A stretch of DNA of 64,000 nt from assembly GCF_009864005.1 (NCBI RefSeq), contig NZ_WEZQ01000014.1, positions 124,001 to 188,000 of the forward strand. The letters run 5' to 3'. Position 1 is the first letter of the stretch, and each line of letters starts with the position of its first letter. This DNA is from Furfurilactobacillus milii (GTDB lineage Bacteria; Bacillota; Bacilli; Lactobacillales; Lactobacillaceae). Shown piece after piece: positions 36,195-44,657 of this stretch. The notes under the pieces were generated by a model, which saw nothing but the letters and a program-made list of their open reading frames with translations, was not told where the DNA came from and made no database searches. The translations under genes were made by a program, and so were the position numbers.

Positions 36195-36208
36195 AGCAAA
36201 CGCTTCCA
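36195..36208. promoter_or_regulatory. cre-like site upstream of the LacI gene
   Basis: AGCAAACGCTTCCA fits the cre consensus (W-G-N-A-A-N-C-G-N-T-N-N-C-A). It lies about 70 bases before a TATGAT box at 36277-36282. Confidence 0.55.
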
Positions 36209-36339
36209 ATGCTTAGATAAAGGTATTTGCTTAAATAAAAAATAATAAAAAACATGGTTATCTTCTTACTTTTTGTTATGATGATATGGTAAAAGTTTTA
36301 CTAATAGGCATTCTATGTGATGAAAGTTTGGTGATAACT

Positions 36340-37347
36340 GTGGGTAAACGAGTAACTATCAAAGATGTGGCTGAAGCGGCAGAACTATCAATTACGGCTG
36401 TTTCTCAAATATTGAATGGTAAAGGAGAACGATTTCCCAAAGCCACCAGAGATCGTGTAATGGCCGTGAGAGATAAGCTCGGCTACGTTCCAAACTTTAA
36501 TGCAAGAAGTATGATTAACCACTCAATGAAGACTGTTGGCATCATCGTGCCTAATCTTGTTAACCCTTTTTTCAGTACTTTTCTGAGGGGTATTCAAAGT
36601 GCAATGTATGAGAGTGAGTGTGTGCCGATTATTTTGTCGGCAGATCACAATGAGACCCTGGAAAGGTATTATTTAAAAACATTCATTGAGCGCGGCGTTG
36701 ATGGTGTCATCATTGCGGGGTCGGCGATTGGGAATAAAGGAATTAAGGACTTATTACAACCGATTCACATTTCATATCTGTTATTTGACCAAGCTGATCC
36801 CATAAGTGGCGGGGATCAAATAATTGTGAACGATGAGCACGGTGGTGAACTGGCCACATCCCATTTGATTCATGCTGGACACAGAAAAATTGCCGTTGTG
36901 ATACCAGAGCAGCCATCACAAAATGTGAAATTAAGATTGGCAGGTTATCGGCACACACTTGAGCAAAATCAGATTCCGTTTGACTCACAGTTGATTTTTC
37001 CGACGGTGCTTTCGAAAATGGGTGGTCGACAAATCGCTGCTGATATTATCGAATCCAAGGTAACGGCCGTCTTTAGTACTAACGATGAAATGGCCATTGG
37101 GCTGATTCGGGGATTGCAGGAAGCAAACGTGCGCGTGCCCGAGGATGTTTCAGTGATCGGATATGATGACATTGACTTAGACGATTATGTAACGCCACGA
37201 TTAACAACAATTCATCAACCGATTTACGACATGGGCGTGTGGGCCGGCCAAATGATTATGAGTCGCTTGAGCACGCCAGAATTGAGTCCACAACTTAAGA
37301 TGGTTGATGTTAGTTTAAGGGAACGTAACTCGGTTAAAAGATTGTGA
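36340..37347 (+). CDS. LacI-family regulator, probable ribose repressor
   Basis: A roughly 335-residue regulator. The LacI helix-turn-helix TIKDVAEAAELSITAVSQILNG is near the start (written here in part), followed by a periplasmic-binding-like sensor domain with VGIIVPNLVNPFFS and GYDDIDLDDYVTP. I chose GTG 36340: a -10 box at 36277-36282 places transcription start near 36289, so the in-frame ATG at 36286 would be upstream of it. Position before rbsDACB and the palindrome in that promoter suggest it is RbsR. Confidence 0.75.
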   Translation: MGKRVTIKDVAEAAELSITAVSQILNGKGERFPKATRDRVMAVRDKLGYVPNFNARSMINHSMKTVGIIVPNLVNPFFSTFLRGIQSAMYESECVPIILSADHNETLERYYLKTFIERGVDGVIIAGSAIGNKGIKDLLQPIHISYLLFDQADPISGGDQIIVNDEHGGELATSHLIHAGHRKIAVVIPEQPSQNVKLRLAGYRHTLEQNQIPFDSQLIFPTVLSKMGGRQIAADIIESKVTAVFSTNDEMAIGLIRGLQEANVRVPEDVSVIGYDDIDLDDYVTPRLTTIHQPIYDMGVWAGQMIMSRLSTPELSPQLKMVDVSLRERNSVKRL

Positions 37348-37493
37348 ATTGCCAAAATGTAAATGTTCGATATTATGCTTGATTAAATGCTTCTTTCTAA
37401 ATGTATAGGTCGATTATGATCTATCGTTTAGGAAGATTTTTTTGTCTAGATTGCTAGTGTATAAACAAAATTTCTAAATTTGAGTACGAAGTG

Positions 37494-37522
37494 TTGTAAA
37501 CGCTTACATAAATTGGTATCCT
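37494..37522 (+). promoter_or_regulatory. Ribose operon promoter with perfect cre/LacI-type operator
   Basis: TTGTAA and TATCCT are 17 bases apart. TGTAAACGCTTACA (37495-37508) is a perfect 14-base palindrome matching the cre consensus at every position; it overlaps the -35 box. Either CcpA or the adjacent LacI-family protein would repress here. Confidence 0.8.
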
Positions 37523-37597
37523 ATACGAGTGAAGTACGTAAATCGTTTTACTGGATTTTTTCACAAACATTAATCGAAGGGTGGTTCAACGTTTCAA

Positions 37598-37993
37598 ATG
37601 AAGAAAACAACAGTTATCAATTCAGACTTATCGCGTGTTATTGCACAAATGGGGCATTTTGATACGCTGGCAGTTGGCGATGCAGGAATGCCAGTGCCTG
37701 CTGGGACAGAGAAGATTGATTTAGCGGTTACTAAGAACCTGCCAAGTTTTATCGATGTGCTGAAAAACATCTTAAGTGAACTTCAAGTACAACGGATTTT
37801 TCTGGCAGAAGAAATGAAGACTCAAAATCCGAAACAACTAACGGCGGTTAAAGAACTATTACCAGACGTTGAGATTCAATTCATTCCGCACGATCAGATG
37901 AAGGCAGATCTTAGCAAGGCGCATGCATTTGTACGGACAGGGGAAATGACGCCGTATTCAAATATTATTCTTGAGAGTGGCGTAACCTTTTAG
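37598..37993 (+). CDS. rbsD: D-ribose pyranase
   Basis: A 131-residue enzyme that converts beta-pyranose ribose to the furanose form used by ribokinase. The catalytic His is in [16 protein letters not shown] near residue 20. The C-terminal [15 protein letters not shown] is the family signature. The ribosome binding site (AGGGTGG) is further from the ATG than usual, so translation may be weak or start control unusual. First gene of the operon. Confidence 0.9.
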   Translation: MKKTTVINSDLSRVIAQMGHFDTLAVGDAGMPVPAGTEKIDLAVTKNLPSFIDVLKNILSELQVQRIFLAEEMKTQNPKQLTAVKELLPDVEIQFIPHDQMKADLSKAHAFVRTGEMTPYSNIILESGVTF

Positions 37994-38010
37994 GGGAGGC
38001 AAAATCACAG

Positions 38011-39495
38011 ATGGAAATTGACATGCAACATATTTCTAAAGCGTTTGGTCCTAACGTCGTTTTAAAAGACGTTAACTTTTCCGTTAAGGGCGGAGAGGTC
38101 CATGCGTTGATGGGAGAAAACGGTGCAGGCAAGTCGACAATGATGAATATCTTGACGGGCTTATTGGAGCCTAACGGTGGTTCAATCAAAGTTGACGGTA
38201 AAGAAACACATTTTGCTAGCGCGTTGGAAGCGGAACAGCATGGCATCAGCTTTATTCATCAAGAAATGAATAATTTTGGTGAAATGCCGATTCTAGACAA
38301 CATGTTTTTGAACAAGGAAATTAAGACGCGGTTTGGCTTTATCGACAACGTAAAAATGAAAGCGATTGCACAGGAATCACTAGCCAAGCTTGATGTGAAA
38401 CTAGACTTAAATCAGCCAATTGGCAATTTATCTGTTGGACAACAGCAAATGATTGAAATTGCGAAGTCTTTAATGACAGATGCCAAAATCATTATCATGG
38501 ATGAACCTACGGCTGCCCTGACAGAAAATGAAATTGGCAAGTTGTTTGACGTGATTAAGTCTCTTAAAGCGCAGGGTGTGGGTATTATTTATATTTCACA
38601 CAGAATGGAAGAGCTTTTTGAGATTTCCGACCGTGTGACTGTTATGCGTGACGGACTAACGATTAACACGTACAACACAAAGGAAACCAACGTTAAACAA
38701 ATCGTTCACGACATGGTTGGTCGAGATATGGGTGACTTTTATCCTGACCGTCATCCCAAGTTTGGCAAAGTCATGTTAGAAACCAACAAGTTAACACGTG
38801 AAGGTGTCTTTAAAGATATTAGTTTCAGCGTGCGTTCTGGGGAAATCCTCGCCTTTTCTGGATTAATGGGTGCAGGTAGAACGGAAGTCATGCGTGCCAT
38901 TTTTGGAATTGACAAACTTGATTCAGGGACAATCACGGTAAATGGAAAGCAAGTCAAGATTTCAAATCCAAGTGATGCCATCAAGGATAATATTGGATTT
39001 TTAACTGAAGATCGCAAATCTGAAGGGCTTATTTTGGACGACAGTATTGCTGACAACATCGATCTGCCAAGCATTGAGGGATTCGTCAAGCACGGAATGA
39101 TTGATCGTAAGGCTGACAGGGATTTCGTTAACTTGCTGATGAAGCGACTGACCGTCAAAGCAAATAGTGCTGAAGATGAAGCAGGCAGTTTGTCTGGTGG
39201 TAACCAACAGAAAGTTGTTTTGGCTAAGTGGGTAGGTTCCGGATCGCAAGTGCTAATTTTGGATGAGCCAACTCGTGGGGTCGATGTTGGTGCTAAACGT
39301 GAAATCTATGATTTGATGAACGAACTCACAGATCGTGGAACTGCCATCATCATGGTTTCTAGTGATCTTGATGAAGTACTCGGTTTTTCAGATAACATTG
39401 CCGTACTGTATGAAGGAAAGCTAATGGGGGTTGTGCCAACTGCTACCGCGACCCAAGAGAGTGTTATGACATTAGCAACGGGAGGAGAAAACTAA
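38011..39495 (+). CDS. rbsA: Ribose ABC transporter, double ATPase
   Basis: A 494-residue protein with two fused ABC ATPase domains. The first has Walker A GENGAGKS near 36-43, signature LSVGQQQM and DEPTAAL. The second has the degenerate Walker A region SGLMGAGRTE that is normal for RbsA, signature LSGGNQQK and DEPTRGVD. It powers ribose uptake. GGGGAGG precedes the ATG; it ends one base into rbsC. Confidence 0.95.
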   Translation: MEIDMQHISKAFGPNVVLKDVNFSVKGGEVHALMGENGAGKSTMMNILTGLLEPNGGSIKVDGKETHFASALEAEQHGISFIHQEMNNFGEMPILDNMFLNKEIKTRFGFIDNVKMKAIAQESLAKLDVKLDLNQPIGNLSVGQQQMIEIAKSLMTDAKIIIMDEPTAALTENEIGKLFDVIKSLKAQGVGIIYISHRMEELFEISDRVTVMRDGLTINTYNTKETNVKQIVHDMVGRDMGDFYPDRHPKFGKVMLETNKLTREGVFKDISFSVRSGEILAFSGLMGAGRTEVMRAIFGIDKLDSGTITVNGKQVKISNPSDAIKDNIGFLTEDRKSEGLILDDSIADNIDLPSIEGFVKHGMIDRKADRDFVNLLMKRLTVKANSAEDEAGSLSGGNQQKVVLAKWVGSGSQVLILDEPTRGVDVGAKREIYDLMNELTDRGTAIIMVSSDLDEVLGFSDNIAVLYEGKLMGVVPTATATQESVMTLATGGEN

Positions 39496-40466
39496 TGGAT
39501 AACCAAACAGAAACAAAGCGTCACTTTAGCTTTGGCGACTTTTATTCGAAACTTGGTCCGCTGGTCGCCCTGATTGTTCTAATTGTGCTTGTATCAATTT
39601 TGAATTTTTCGTTTCTTGATCCACTGAACTTATTGAATTTACTTCGCCAAGTCTCCATTAACGCGTTGATTGCCTTTGGGATGGAATTTGTTATCCTGAC
39701 TGGTGGAATTGACCTATCTGTTGGATCGATTCTAGCGTTAAGTGGTGCGTTTACTGCACAGTTAGTATTGATGGGCGTGCCGTCGTTTATTGCCTTCCTG
39801 ATTGGGATGGTTACTGGTGGTATCTTTGGTGCATTGAACGGTGTCTTAATTGCTTATGGTAAAGCAGCACCGTTTATCGCAACGTTGGCGACACAAACAA
39901 TTTTCCGTGGTGCAACGTATGTGTTTACTAAAGGTAACCCAATTACAGGTGCCAAGATGAGCAATAACTTTGGCTTCCAATTCTTTGGTCAAGGTTACTT
40001 ATTCGGTATTCCATTCCCTGTCTACATTATGGTATTGTTCTACATCCTTGCGTTTATTCTGTTACACCGGACAACGTTTGGTCGTAAGACTTACGCCTTG
40101 GGTGGTAACCCTCGTGCTGCTTTTGTTGCTGGTGTTAAGAACAATAAAATGATCATTTGGATCTACACTCTGGCAGGTTTTCTTTCTGCGGTTGCTGGGA
40201 TGATTCTAACGTCACGTCTGGCATCTGCTCAGCCTGATGCAGGGGTGGCCTACGAAATGGATGCCATTGCCGCCGTTGTGTTAGGTGGAACGAGTCTAGC
40301 AGGTGGTAAAGGTAAGATGTTCGGAACGTTGATTGGTGCCTTAATTATCGGGGTCCTAAACAACGGTATGAATTTACTTGGAATTTCAAGTTTCTATCAA
40401 CAGATCGTTAAAGGGATCGTGATCCTGGTCGCTGTCCTGCTCGATCGTAAGCAGGCCAAAGCCTAG
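39495..40466 (+). CDS. rbsC: Ribose ABC transporter permease
   Basis: A 323-residue membrane permease with eight to ten helices. GGIDLSVGSILALSG and GGTSLAGGKG are hallmark segments of the RbsC/MglC group. It forms the channel with RbsA. Its start overlaps the rbsA stop. Confidence 0.95.
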   Translation: MDNQTETKRHFSFGDFYSKLGPLVALIVLIVLVSILNFSFLDPLNLLNLLRQVSINALIAFGMEFVILTGGIDLSVGSILALSGAFTAQLVLMGVPSFIAFLIGMVTGGIFGALNGVLIAYGKAAPFIATLATQTIFRGATYVFTKGNPITGAKMSNNFGFQFFGQGYLFGIPFPVYIMVLFYILAFILLHRTTFGRKTYALGGNPRAAFVAGVKNNKMIIWIYTLAGFLSAVAGMILTSRLASAQPDAGVAYEMDAIAAVVLGGTSLAGGKGKMFGTLIGALIIGVLNNGMNLLGISSFYQQIVKGIVILVAVLLDRKQAKA

Positions 40467-40478
40467 GGAGGGGTACTC

Positions 40479-41438
40479 ATGAAAAAGGGTAAACGATATG
40501 TACTTGTTCTAGTTGCGTTGTTTGCATTGAGTTCAATTATTTTAACCGGGTGTAAAGCAGTCTCATTAACACCGCCAACATTCGGTGGAACGCACACTAC
40601 CAAGAAATCAAAGGACAAGCTGAAGGTTGGGGTATCACTCTCAACATTGAGCAACCCGTTCTTCATTTCTGTTCGTAACGGGATTAATGGTGTTGCCAAA
40701 CAAAATGGCACTAAAACTGAAGTGTTTGATGCACAAAATGATAGTTCCAAACAATCCAGCGACATTGAAGATCTGATTCAGAAGAAGGTTGATGTTATCA
40801 TCATTAACCCTGTTGACTCAGATGCCATTGTTCCTGCTGTTAAGGATGCAAACAACGCTGGTATTCCGGTTATCGCCTGTGATCGTGGATCTAACGGTGG
40901 GAAACTACTGACGACGGTTGCTTCTGATAACGTTAAAGCCGGTAAGATGGCTGCTCAGTACATGATGAGCAAAGTGCCAAAGGGCGGTCAGGTTGCTGAA
41001 CTTGAGGGAACGCCTGGTGCGGATGCTGCCATTCAACGTGGTAAAGGATTCAATACCGCTGCCAAGAATAATCTGAAGATTGTGACGAAGCAAAGTGCAG
41101 ATTTTGACCGTGCTAAGGGACTTTCCGTTATGGAAAATATTTTGCAGGCTCACTCATCTATCCAAGGTGTGTTTGCTCAAAATGATGAAATGGCACTCGG
41201 GGCCGTTAAAGCCATTAACAATCCTGATCTAGTTGTTGTTTCCATTGATGGTGAACCTCAAGGATTAACTGCTGTTAAGCAAGGCAAGATTTCTGGTATT
41301 ATTGCCCAGTCACCAGAAGTTGAAGGACAGTTGGCCATCAAGGCTGCCTATGCACACTATCAAGGCAAGTCAGTACCTAAGCACACAACGTCACCAATTC
41401 ACTTGGTTACGAAAGAAAATGTGTCTAAGTATAAATAG
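40479..41438 (+). CDS. rbsB: Ribose-binding lipoprotein
   Basis: A 319-residue substrate-binding lipoprotein. Residues 1-24 are a lipoprotein signal peptide and the lipobox LTGC gives lipidated Cys25. The sugar-binding fold shows VGVSLSTLSNPFF, VDVIIINPVDSDA and FAQNDEMALGA. It captures ribose at the cell surface for RbsC. No rbsK follows in the operon. Confidence 0.95.
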   Translation: MKKGKRYVLVLVALFALSSIILTGCKAVSLTPPTFGGTHTTKKSKDKLKVGVSLSTLSNPFFISVRNGINGVAKQNGTKTEVFDAQNDSSKQSSDIEDLIQKKVDVIIINPVDSDAIVPAVKDANNAGIPVIACDRGSNGGKLLTTVASDNVKAGKMAAQYMMSKVPKGGQVAELEGTPGADAAIQRGKGFNTAAKNNLKIVTKQSADFDRAKGLSVMENILQAHSSIQGVFAQNDEMALGAVKAINNPDLVVVSIDGEPQGLTAVKQGKISGIIAQSPEVEGQLAIKAAYAHYQGKSVPKHTTSPIHLVTKENVSKYK

Positions 41439-41484
41439 TCAGATGAATAACATTAAGGGGTAGATGATGTAATTCATTTCAACG

Positions 41485-41526
41485 GCATCGGTGATTTGTT
41501 TCTTAAATTCATCGATGCTATTTTTT
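41485..41526 (+). terminator. Intrinsic terminator of the ribose operon
   Basis: GCATCGGTGA pairs with TCATCGATGC (one G-U), followed by TTTTTT. Confidence 0.75.
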
Positions 41527-41588
41527 GCGTTAGGTTCATAGCAACTAGTTATGCGGTGATGTGGGATCTGGTGTCAATTTGACAAACT

Positions 41589-41620
41589 AAAAAGGCCTTG
41601 GCAGAAAGCCCAAGAACCTT
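41589..41620 (-). terminator. Probable intrinsic terminator of the kdg genes
   Basis: On the minus strand an imperfect hairpin (AAGGTTCTTGG with CCAAGGCCTT) is followed by TTTTT. It lies just after the KDPG aldolase gene. Confidence 0.5.
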
Positions 41621-41665
41621 TGCGAAGAGATAAATCACATAAAACAGAACGGAGTATGGCTGGTA

Positions 41666-42328
41666 TTAAACTGTTATAGCGTTTTTATCGTTGTTTGTTG
41701 CTTCAGTGTAAGCATGCATATAAGCTTCGGCATTTGCAGTAACAGCGTCATAGTCATCATTTTTTGCTGGGCCAACAAGGCCTCCACCCGCCCCAACAAC
41801 AACAGCCCCCGCTTTAATCCAATCCTTCAAATTATCAGTGTTAACACCTCCAGAAGGCATTACATTAAGATACGGAAACGGTCCTTTGAATTCGGAAATT
41901 GCCATTGGTGTGGCTAATGCACCAGGAAATAGTTTGACAACCTCTGATCCATACTGCAAGGCTGTTTGCGCTTCGGTTGGTGTGAATATACCTGGCACGT
42001 ACGGAATTTGATATAGGTTGCACATTTTTGCTACGTCAGTATCAAATGTTGGACTGACTATAAACTGAGCTCCTGCTATAATAGCGAGCCGAGCCGAAGC
42101 TGCATCAAGCACTGTTCCAGCACCAATAAGAGCATCGACACCATGCTTTTCAACTAGTTTACCGATTACTGTATCTGCATGAGGGACAGTGTAAGTTAGT
42201 TCTATTCCTCGAACACCACCGGCAATGACTGCGTCTGCAATTTTAACTGCTTTTTCTGCGGTTTCAGCGCGAACGACCGAAACAACACCTACCTCTGTCA
42301 GTTTCTTTAGTAGTTTTTCACGCTTCAT
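41666..42328 (-). CDS. kdgA: 2-keto-3-deoxy-6-phosphogluconate aldolase
   Basis: A 220-residue class I aldolase. GIELTYT (catalytic Glu) near 40, GAGTV near 70, and VVKLFPG with the Schiff-base Lys near 130 are all present. It splits KDPG to pyruvate and glyceraldehyde-3-phosphate. Its start overlaps the end of the kinase gene by four bases, so they are translated together. Confidence 0.9.
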   Translation of the reverse strand: MKREKLLKKLTEVGVVSVVRAETAEKAVKIADAVIAGGVRGIELTYTVPHADTVIGKLVEKHGVDALIGAGTVLDAASARLAIIAGAQFIVSPTFDTDVAKMCNLYQIPYVPGIFTPTEAQTALQYGSEVVKLFPGALATPMAISEFKGPFPYLNVMPSGGVNTDNLKDWIKAGAVVVGAGGGLVGPAKNDDYDAVTANAEAYMHAYTEATNNDKNAITV

Positions 42329-43299
42329 ATTTTTTCTCCCACTTGTCTATTATTCTTTTCATAGAATCTCTTTAATTCATTTCTCGTCGGATACCCATCG
42401 TTATCTCCACGCGATTCCACTGCTAATGCACCTATTGCACATGCTCGTTTCACAGCCTCTTTAATTTCTTTGCCCTCTAATAGCGCTGAAATGATGCCCA
42501 CTGCAAAGCCATCACCCGCACCAACTGTATCAATAACACTGTTTACGTGAAATCCGGCAACGGTGTATGCAGGTCTGTTTCTTTCTTTGACGAATGCTCC
42601 ATCAGGACCAAGCTTAACAACGACCGTTTGCGTAATTGAACTCTGATTTAGGTAAAAATTAGCGATGTCCACTGGGTCGTCTGATCCCATTAGTATTTGT
42701 CCTTCATGGATGCCTGGCATAACAACTGTTCCATGTTTTGCTAATTCATTAGTCGTAGCTATCATAGTGTTCTCTGATTGCCACAGGGAAGGGCGAAGAT
42801 TGGGATCGAACGTTATGACACAGTTCTCATTTTCGACTTTAGCGATTAATTCCTTAGTTGCGGCTAATGATTGCGGTGATAGAGCTGCAAATATGCCACT
42901 GATATGTGTGATTCTGGTATCAGTTAAATCAACATGTGCTAAGTTCTCTTTGTCATAGTTGGCGGCGGCTGAATTTTTTCTGAAATAGTACGTTTGTGGG
43001 TCGCCATGGCTAACGCGCTGTTTTAAGTAGAATCCAGTCCATAGTTTAGAATTTATTTTAATGTGTGTTGTGTCAATTCCTGATAAACGAATGGCATCAA
43101 GGATGTATTGACCAAAAGGGTCATTGCCAATTGCCGAAACAAAACTGGTGGAGTGTCCTAAACGTCGAACACCGGTGGCAACATTTAATTCGGCCCCGGC
43201 CAAAAAGCGATTGAAATGACTAACGTCCGCTAGCTCTTGATTGATATCCTGGGATGCTAAAACGACCATTGGCTCTCCAATTGTAAGAAATTCACTCAT
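42325..43299 (-). CDS. kdgK: 2-keto-3-deoxygluconate kinase (PfkB family)
   Basis: A roughly 324-residue sugar kinase. The first signature region is GGAELNVA-like (LAGAELNVATGVRRLG) and the second is DTVGAGDGFAVG, whose Asp is the catalytic base. It phosphorylates KDG for the aldolase. I chose the ATG at 43299, after TGGAG. It lies between kduD and kdgA in one leftward operon. Confidence 0.88.
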   Translation of the reverse strand: MSEFLTIGEPMVVLASQDINQELADVSHFNRFLAGAELNVATGVRRLGHSTSFVSAIGNDPFGQYILDAIRLSGIDTTHIKINSKLWTGFYLKQRVSHGDPQTYYFRKNSAAANYDKENLAHVDLTDTRITHISGIFAALSPQSLAATKELIAKVENENCVITFDPNLRPSLWQSENTMIATTNELAKHGTVVMPGIHEGQILMGSDDPVDIANFYLNQSSITQTVVVKLGPDGAFVKERNRPAYTVAGFHVNSVIDTVGAGDGFAVGIISALLEGKEIKEAVKRACAIGALAVESRGDNDGYPTRNELKRFYEKNNRQVGEKI

Positions 43300-43337
43300 T
43301 ATCAAATCACTCCAGCAAAAGATTGAAATATTTATTT

Positions 43338-44153
43338 CTAACGAACTAAGTAACCACCATCTACTGGAATTACTGCACCATTGATGTAATTTGCAGCGTC
43401 ACTGGAAAGATAAACGGCAATCCCCATTAATTCGAAAGGTTCGCCCCAATGACCAGCGGCAATACGACCAAGAATCTCTGCGTTACGTTTTTCATCGGCA
43501 CGAATGGGTGCAGTGTTTGCAGTCTTAATATACCCAGGGGCAATTGCATTAACTTGAACATTATAAGCGGCCATTTCGCTGGCAAAAGCCTTAGTTAGTC
43601 CGGCAACACCATGTTTAGCTGCAGTGTACGAAGGAATAAACTTTCCTCCTTGGAAGGATAGCATGGAGCCAATGTTAATAATTTTTCCTGATTTCTGTTT
43701 AGCAAAAACCTTCGAAGCGGCTAAAGATAAGTGGTAAACGGCAGAAAGATTGATTGAAATGACCTTGTCCCAGTCCTTGTCCTTGGATTCTAAAATAGGA
43801 TTTCGCTTAATCATGCCAGCGTTATTGATTAAGATATCTAAATGGCCAAATGTGTTGATGACTTTTTCAACAACTTTGTCGGCAATGCCAGGCTGTGTAA
43901 GATCTGTATCTAAAAATTCAACCTTATGACCGCGTTTTTCAATAAGGTCACGAGTTGCATCCCATCCATCTGTGCCGTGGGTGGCAATAAAAATGTCTGC
44001 TCCAGCCTCTGCCAATGCAACTGCGTAACCCTGTCCCAAGCCGGTATTTCCGCCTGTGATGAGTGCTACTTTTCCGCTTAAGCTAAACCAATCCATTTTA
44101 AATTTATTGAGTGCTGCCGTGATCTCGTCAATTTCATTTTGTGATTGTGTCAT
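43338..44153 (-). CDS. kduD: 2-deoxy-D-gluconate 3-dehydrogenase / 5-keto-uronate reductase (KduD-like SDR)
   Basis: A 271-residue short-chain dehydrogenase. GGNTGLGQG at about 34-42, INNAG near 112, and YTAAK near 177 are the motifs; NTGLGQG is characteristic of KduD. It would reduce 2,5-diketo-3-deoxygluconate to KDG, feeding kdgK and kdgA. TGGAGGA precedes the ATG. kduI is not in the window. Confidence 0.8.
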   Translation of the reverse strand: MTQSQNEIDEITAALNKFKMDWFSLSGKVALITGGNTGLGQGYAVALAEAGADIFIATHGTDGWDATRDLIEKRGHKVEFLDTDLTQPGIADKVVEKVINTFGHLDILINNAGMIKRNPILESKDKDWDKVISINLSAVYHLSLAASKVFAKQKSGKIINIGSMLSFQGGKFIPSYTAAKHGVAGLTKAFASEMAAYNVQVNAIAPGYIKTANTAPIRADEKRNAEILGRIAAGHWGEPFELMGIAVYLSSDAANYINGAVIPVDGGYLVR

Positions 44154-44175
44154 GTTTAGAATCCTCCATTTTAAT

Positions 44176-44192
44176 ATTTCCTTATAAGAAAT
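44176..44192. promoter_or_regulatory. Probable IclR operator near kduD
   Basis: ATTTCCTTATAAGAAAT, identical at 16 of 17 positions to the site at 44594-44610. It lies in the leader of the kduD operon. Confidence 0.6.
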
Positions 44193-44196
44193 AGTG

Positions 44197-44212
44197 TTTT
44201 CTATTTAGAAAT
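44197..44212. promoter_or_regulatory. Second operator-like site near kduD
   Basis: TTTTCTATTTAGAAAT resembles the site upstream of the IclR gene (TTTCTTATTTAGAAAT). Confidence 0.4.
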
Positions 44213-44534
44213 CCCACAATCACAATAATGCGTTTTTGAAAATATTGCAATAGTTATTTTTAACAAACCGTATTTTTTCACGTTTTACAGCATTTTTTAA
44301 GTCAGCATAATGTTACAAATATAGTTCGAACCAAGTGGGAAATCACTGATAGTAATGCGTAGATCGCCGTATACTCGCGCTTTTAAGATGCATATAAGGT
44401 GTGCAAATTAGTCAATTCTGTATTTTAAAAGTAGACGGGAAATCTACTATACACTTCTGCGAGGCATAGTAGATTGGCTACTTAGACAGCAAGTCAAGGA
44501 ATCAACGAAATAGTATTATATTTTTTGAAAAGGC

Positions 44535-44564
44535 TTGCAAAAGGAACGTGTGACCTTCTATACT
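44535..44564 (+). promoter_or_regulatory. Promoter of the IIC transporter gene
   Basis: TTGCAA and TATACT are 18 bases apart; the operator at 44594-44610 follows the predicted start by about 25 bases. Confidence 0.55.
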
Positions 44565-44593
44565 ATGATTGTAATTTCGTTTTAAGAACTAGC

Positions 44594-44610
44594 ATTTCTT
44601 TATAAGAAAT
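44594..44610. promoter_or_regulatory. Probable IclR operator before the IIC gene
   Basis: ATTTCTTTATAAGAAAT has perfect 7-base arms around a 3-base centre. It would act as a roadblock downstream of the promoter. Confidence 0.6.
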
Positions 44611-44657
44611 CCCAAAATTTCGCACTTTTATTAAAGAAACGAAAGGACTTAATTACA

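Larger units (their letters stand above)
44154..44657. other. Divergent control region of the kdg and transporter genes
   Basis: This AT-rich stretch has no supported gene. It contains two operator-like palindromes near kduD, one near the transporter gene, and a promoter for the transporter. A further inverted repeat around 44440-44480 uses AGTAGA/TCTACT-type arms (AAATCTACTAT and ATAGTAGATT). Confidence 0.5.

Noticed and set aside
36286-36339. Upstream ATG for the LacI-family gene
   Set aside because: It lies at or before the transcription start predicted from the TATGAT box and is not part of the conserved helix-turn-helix domain.
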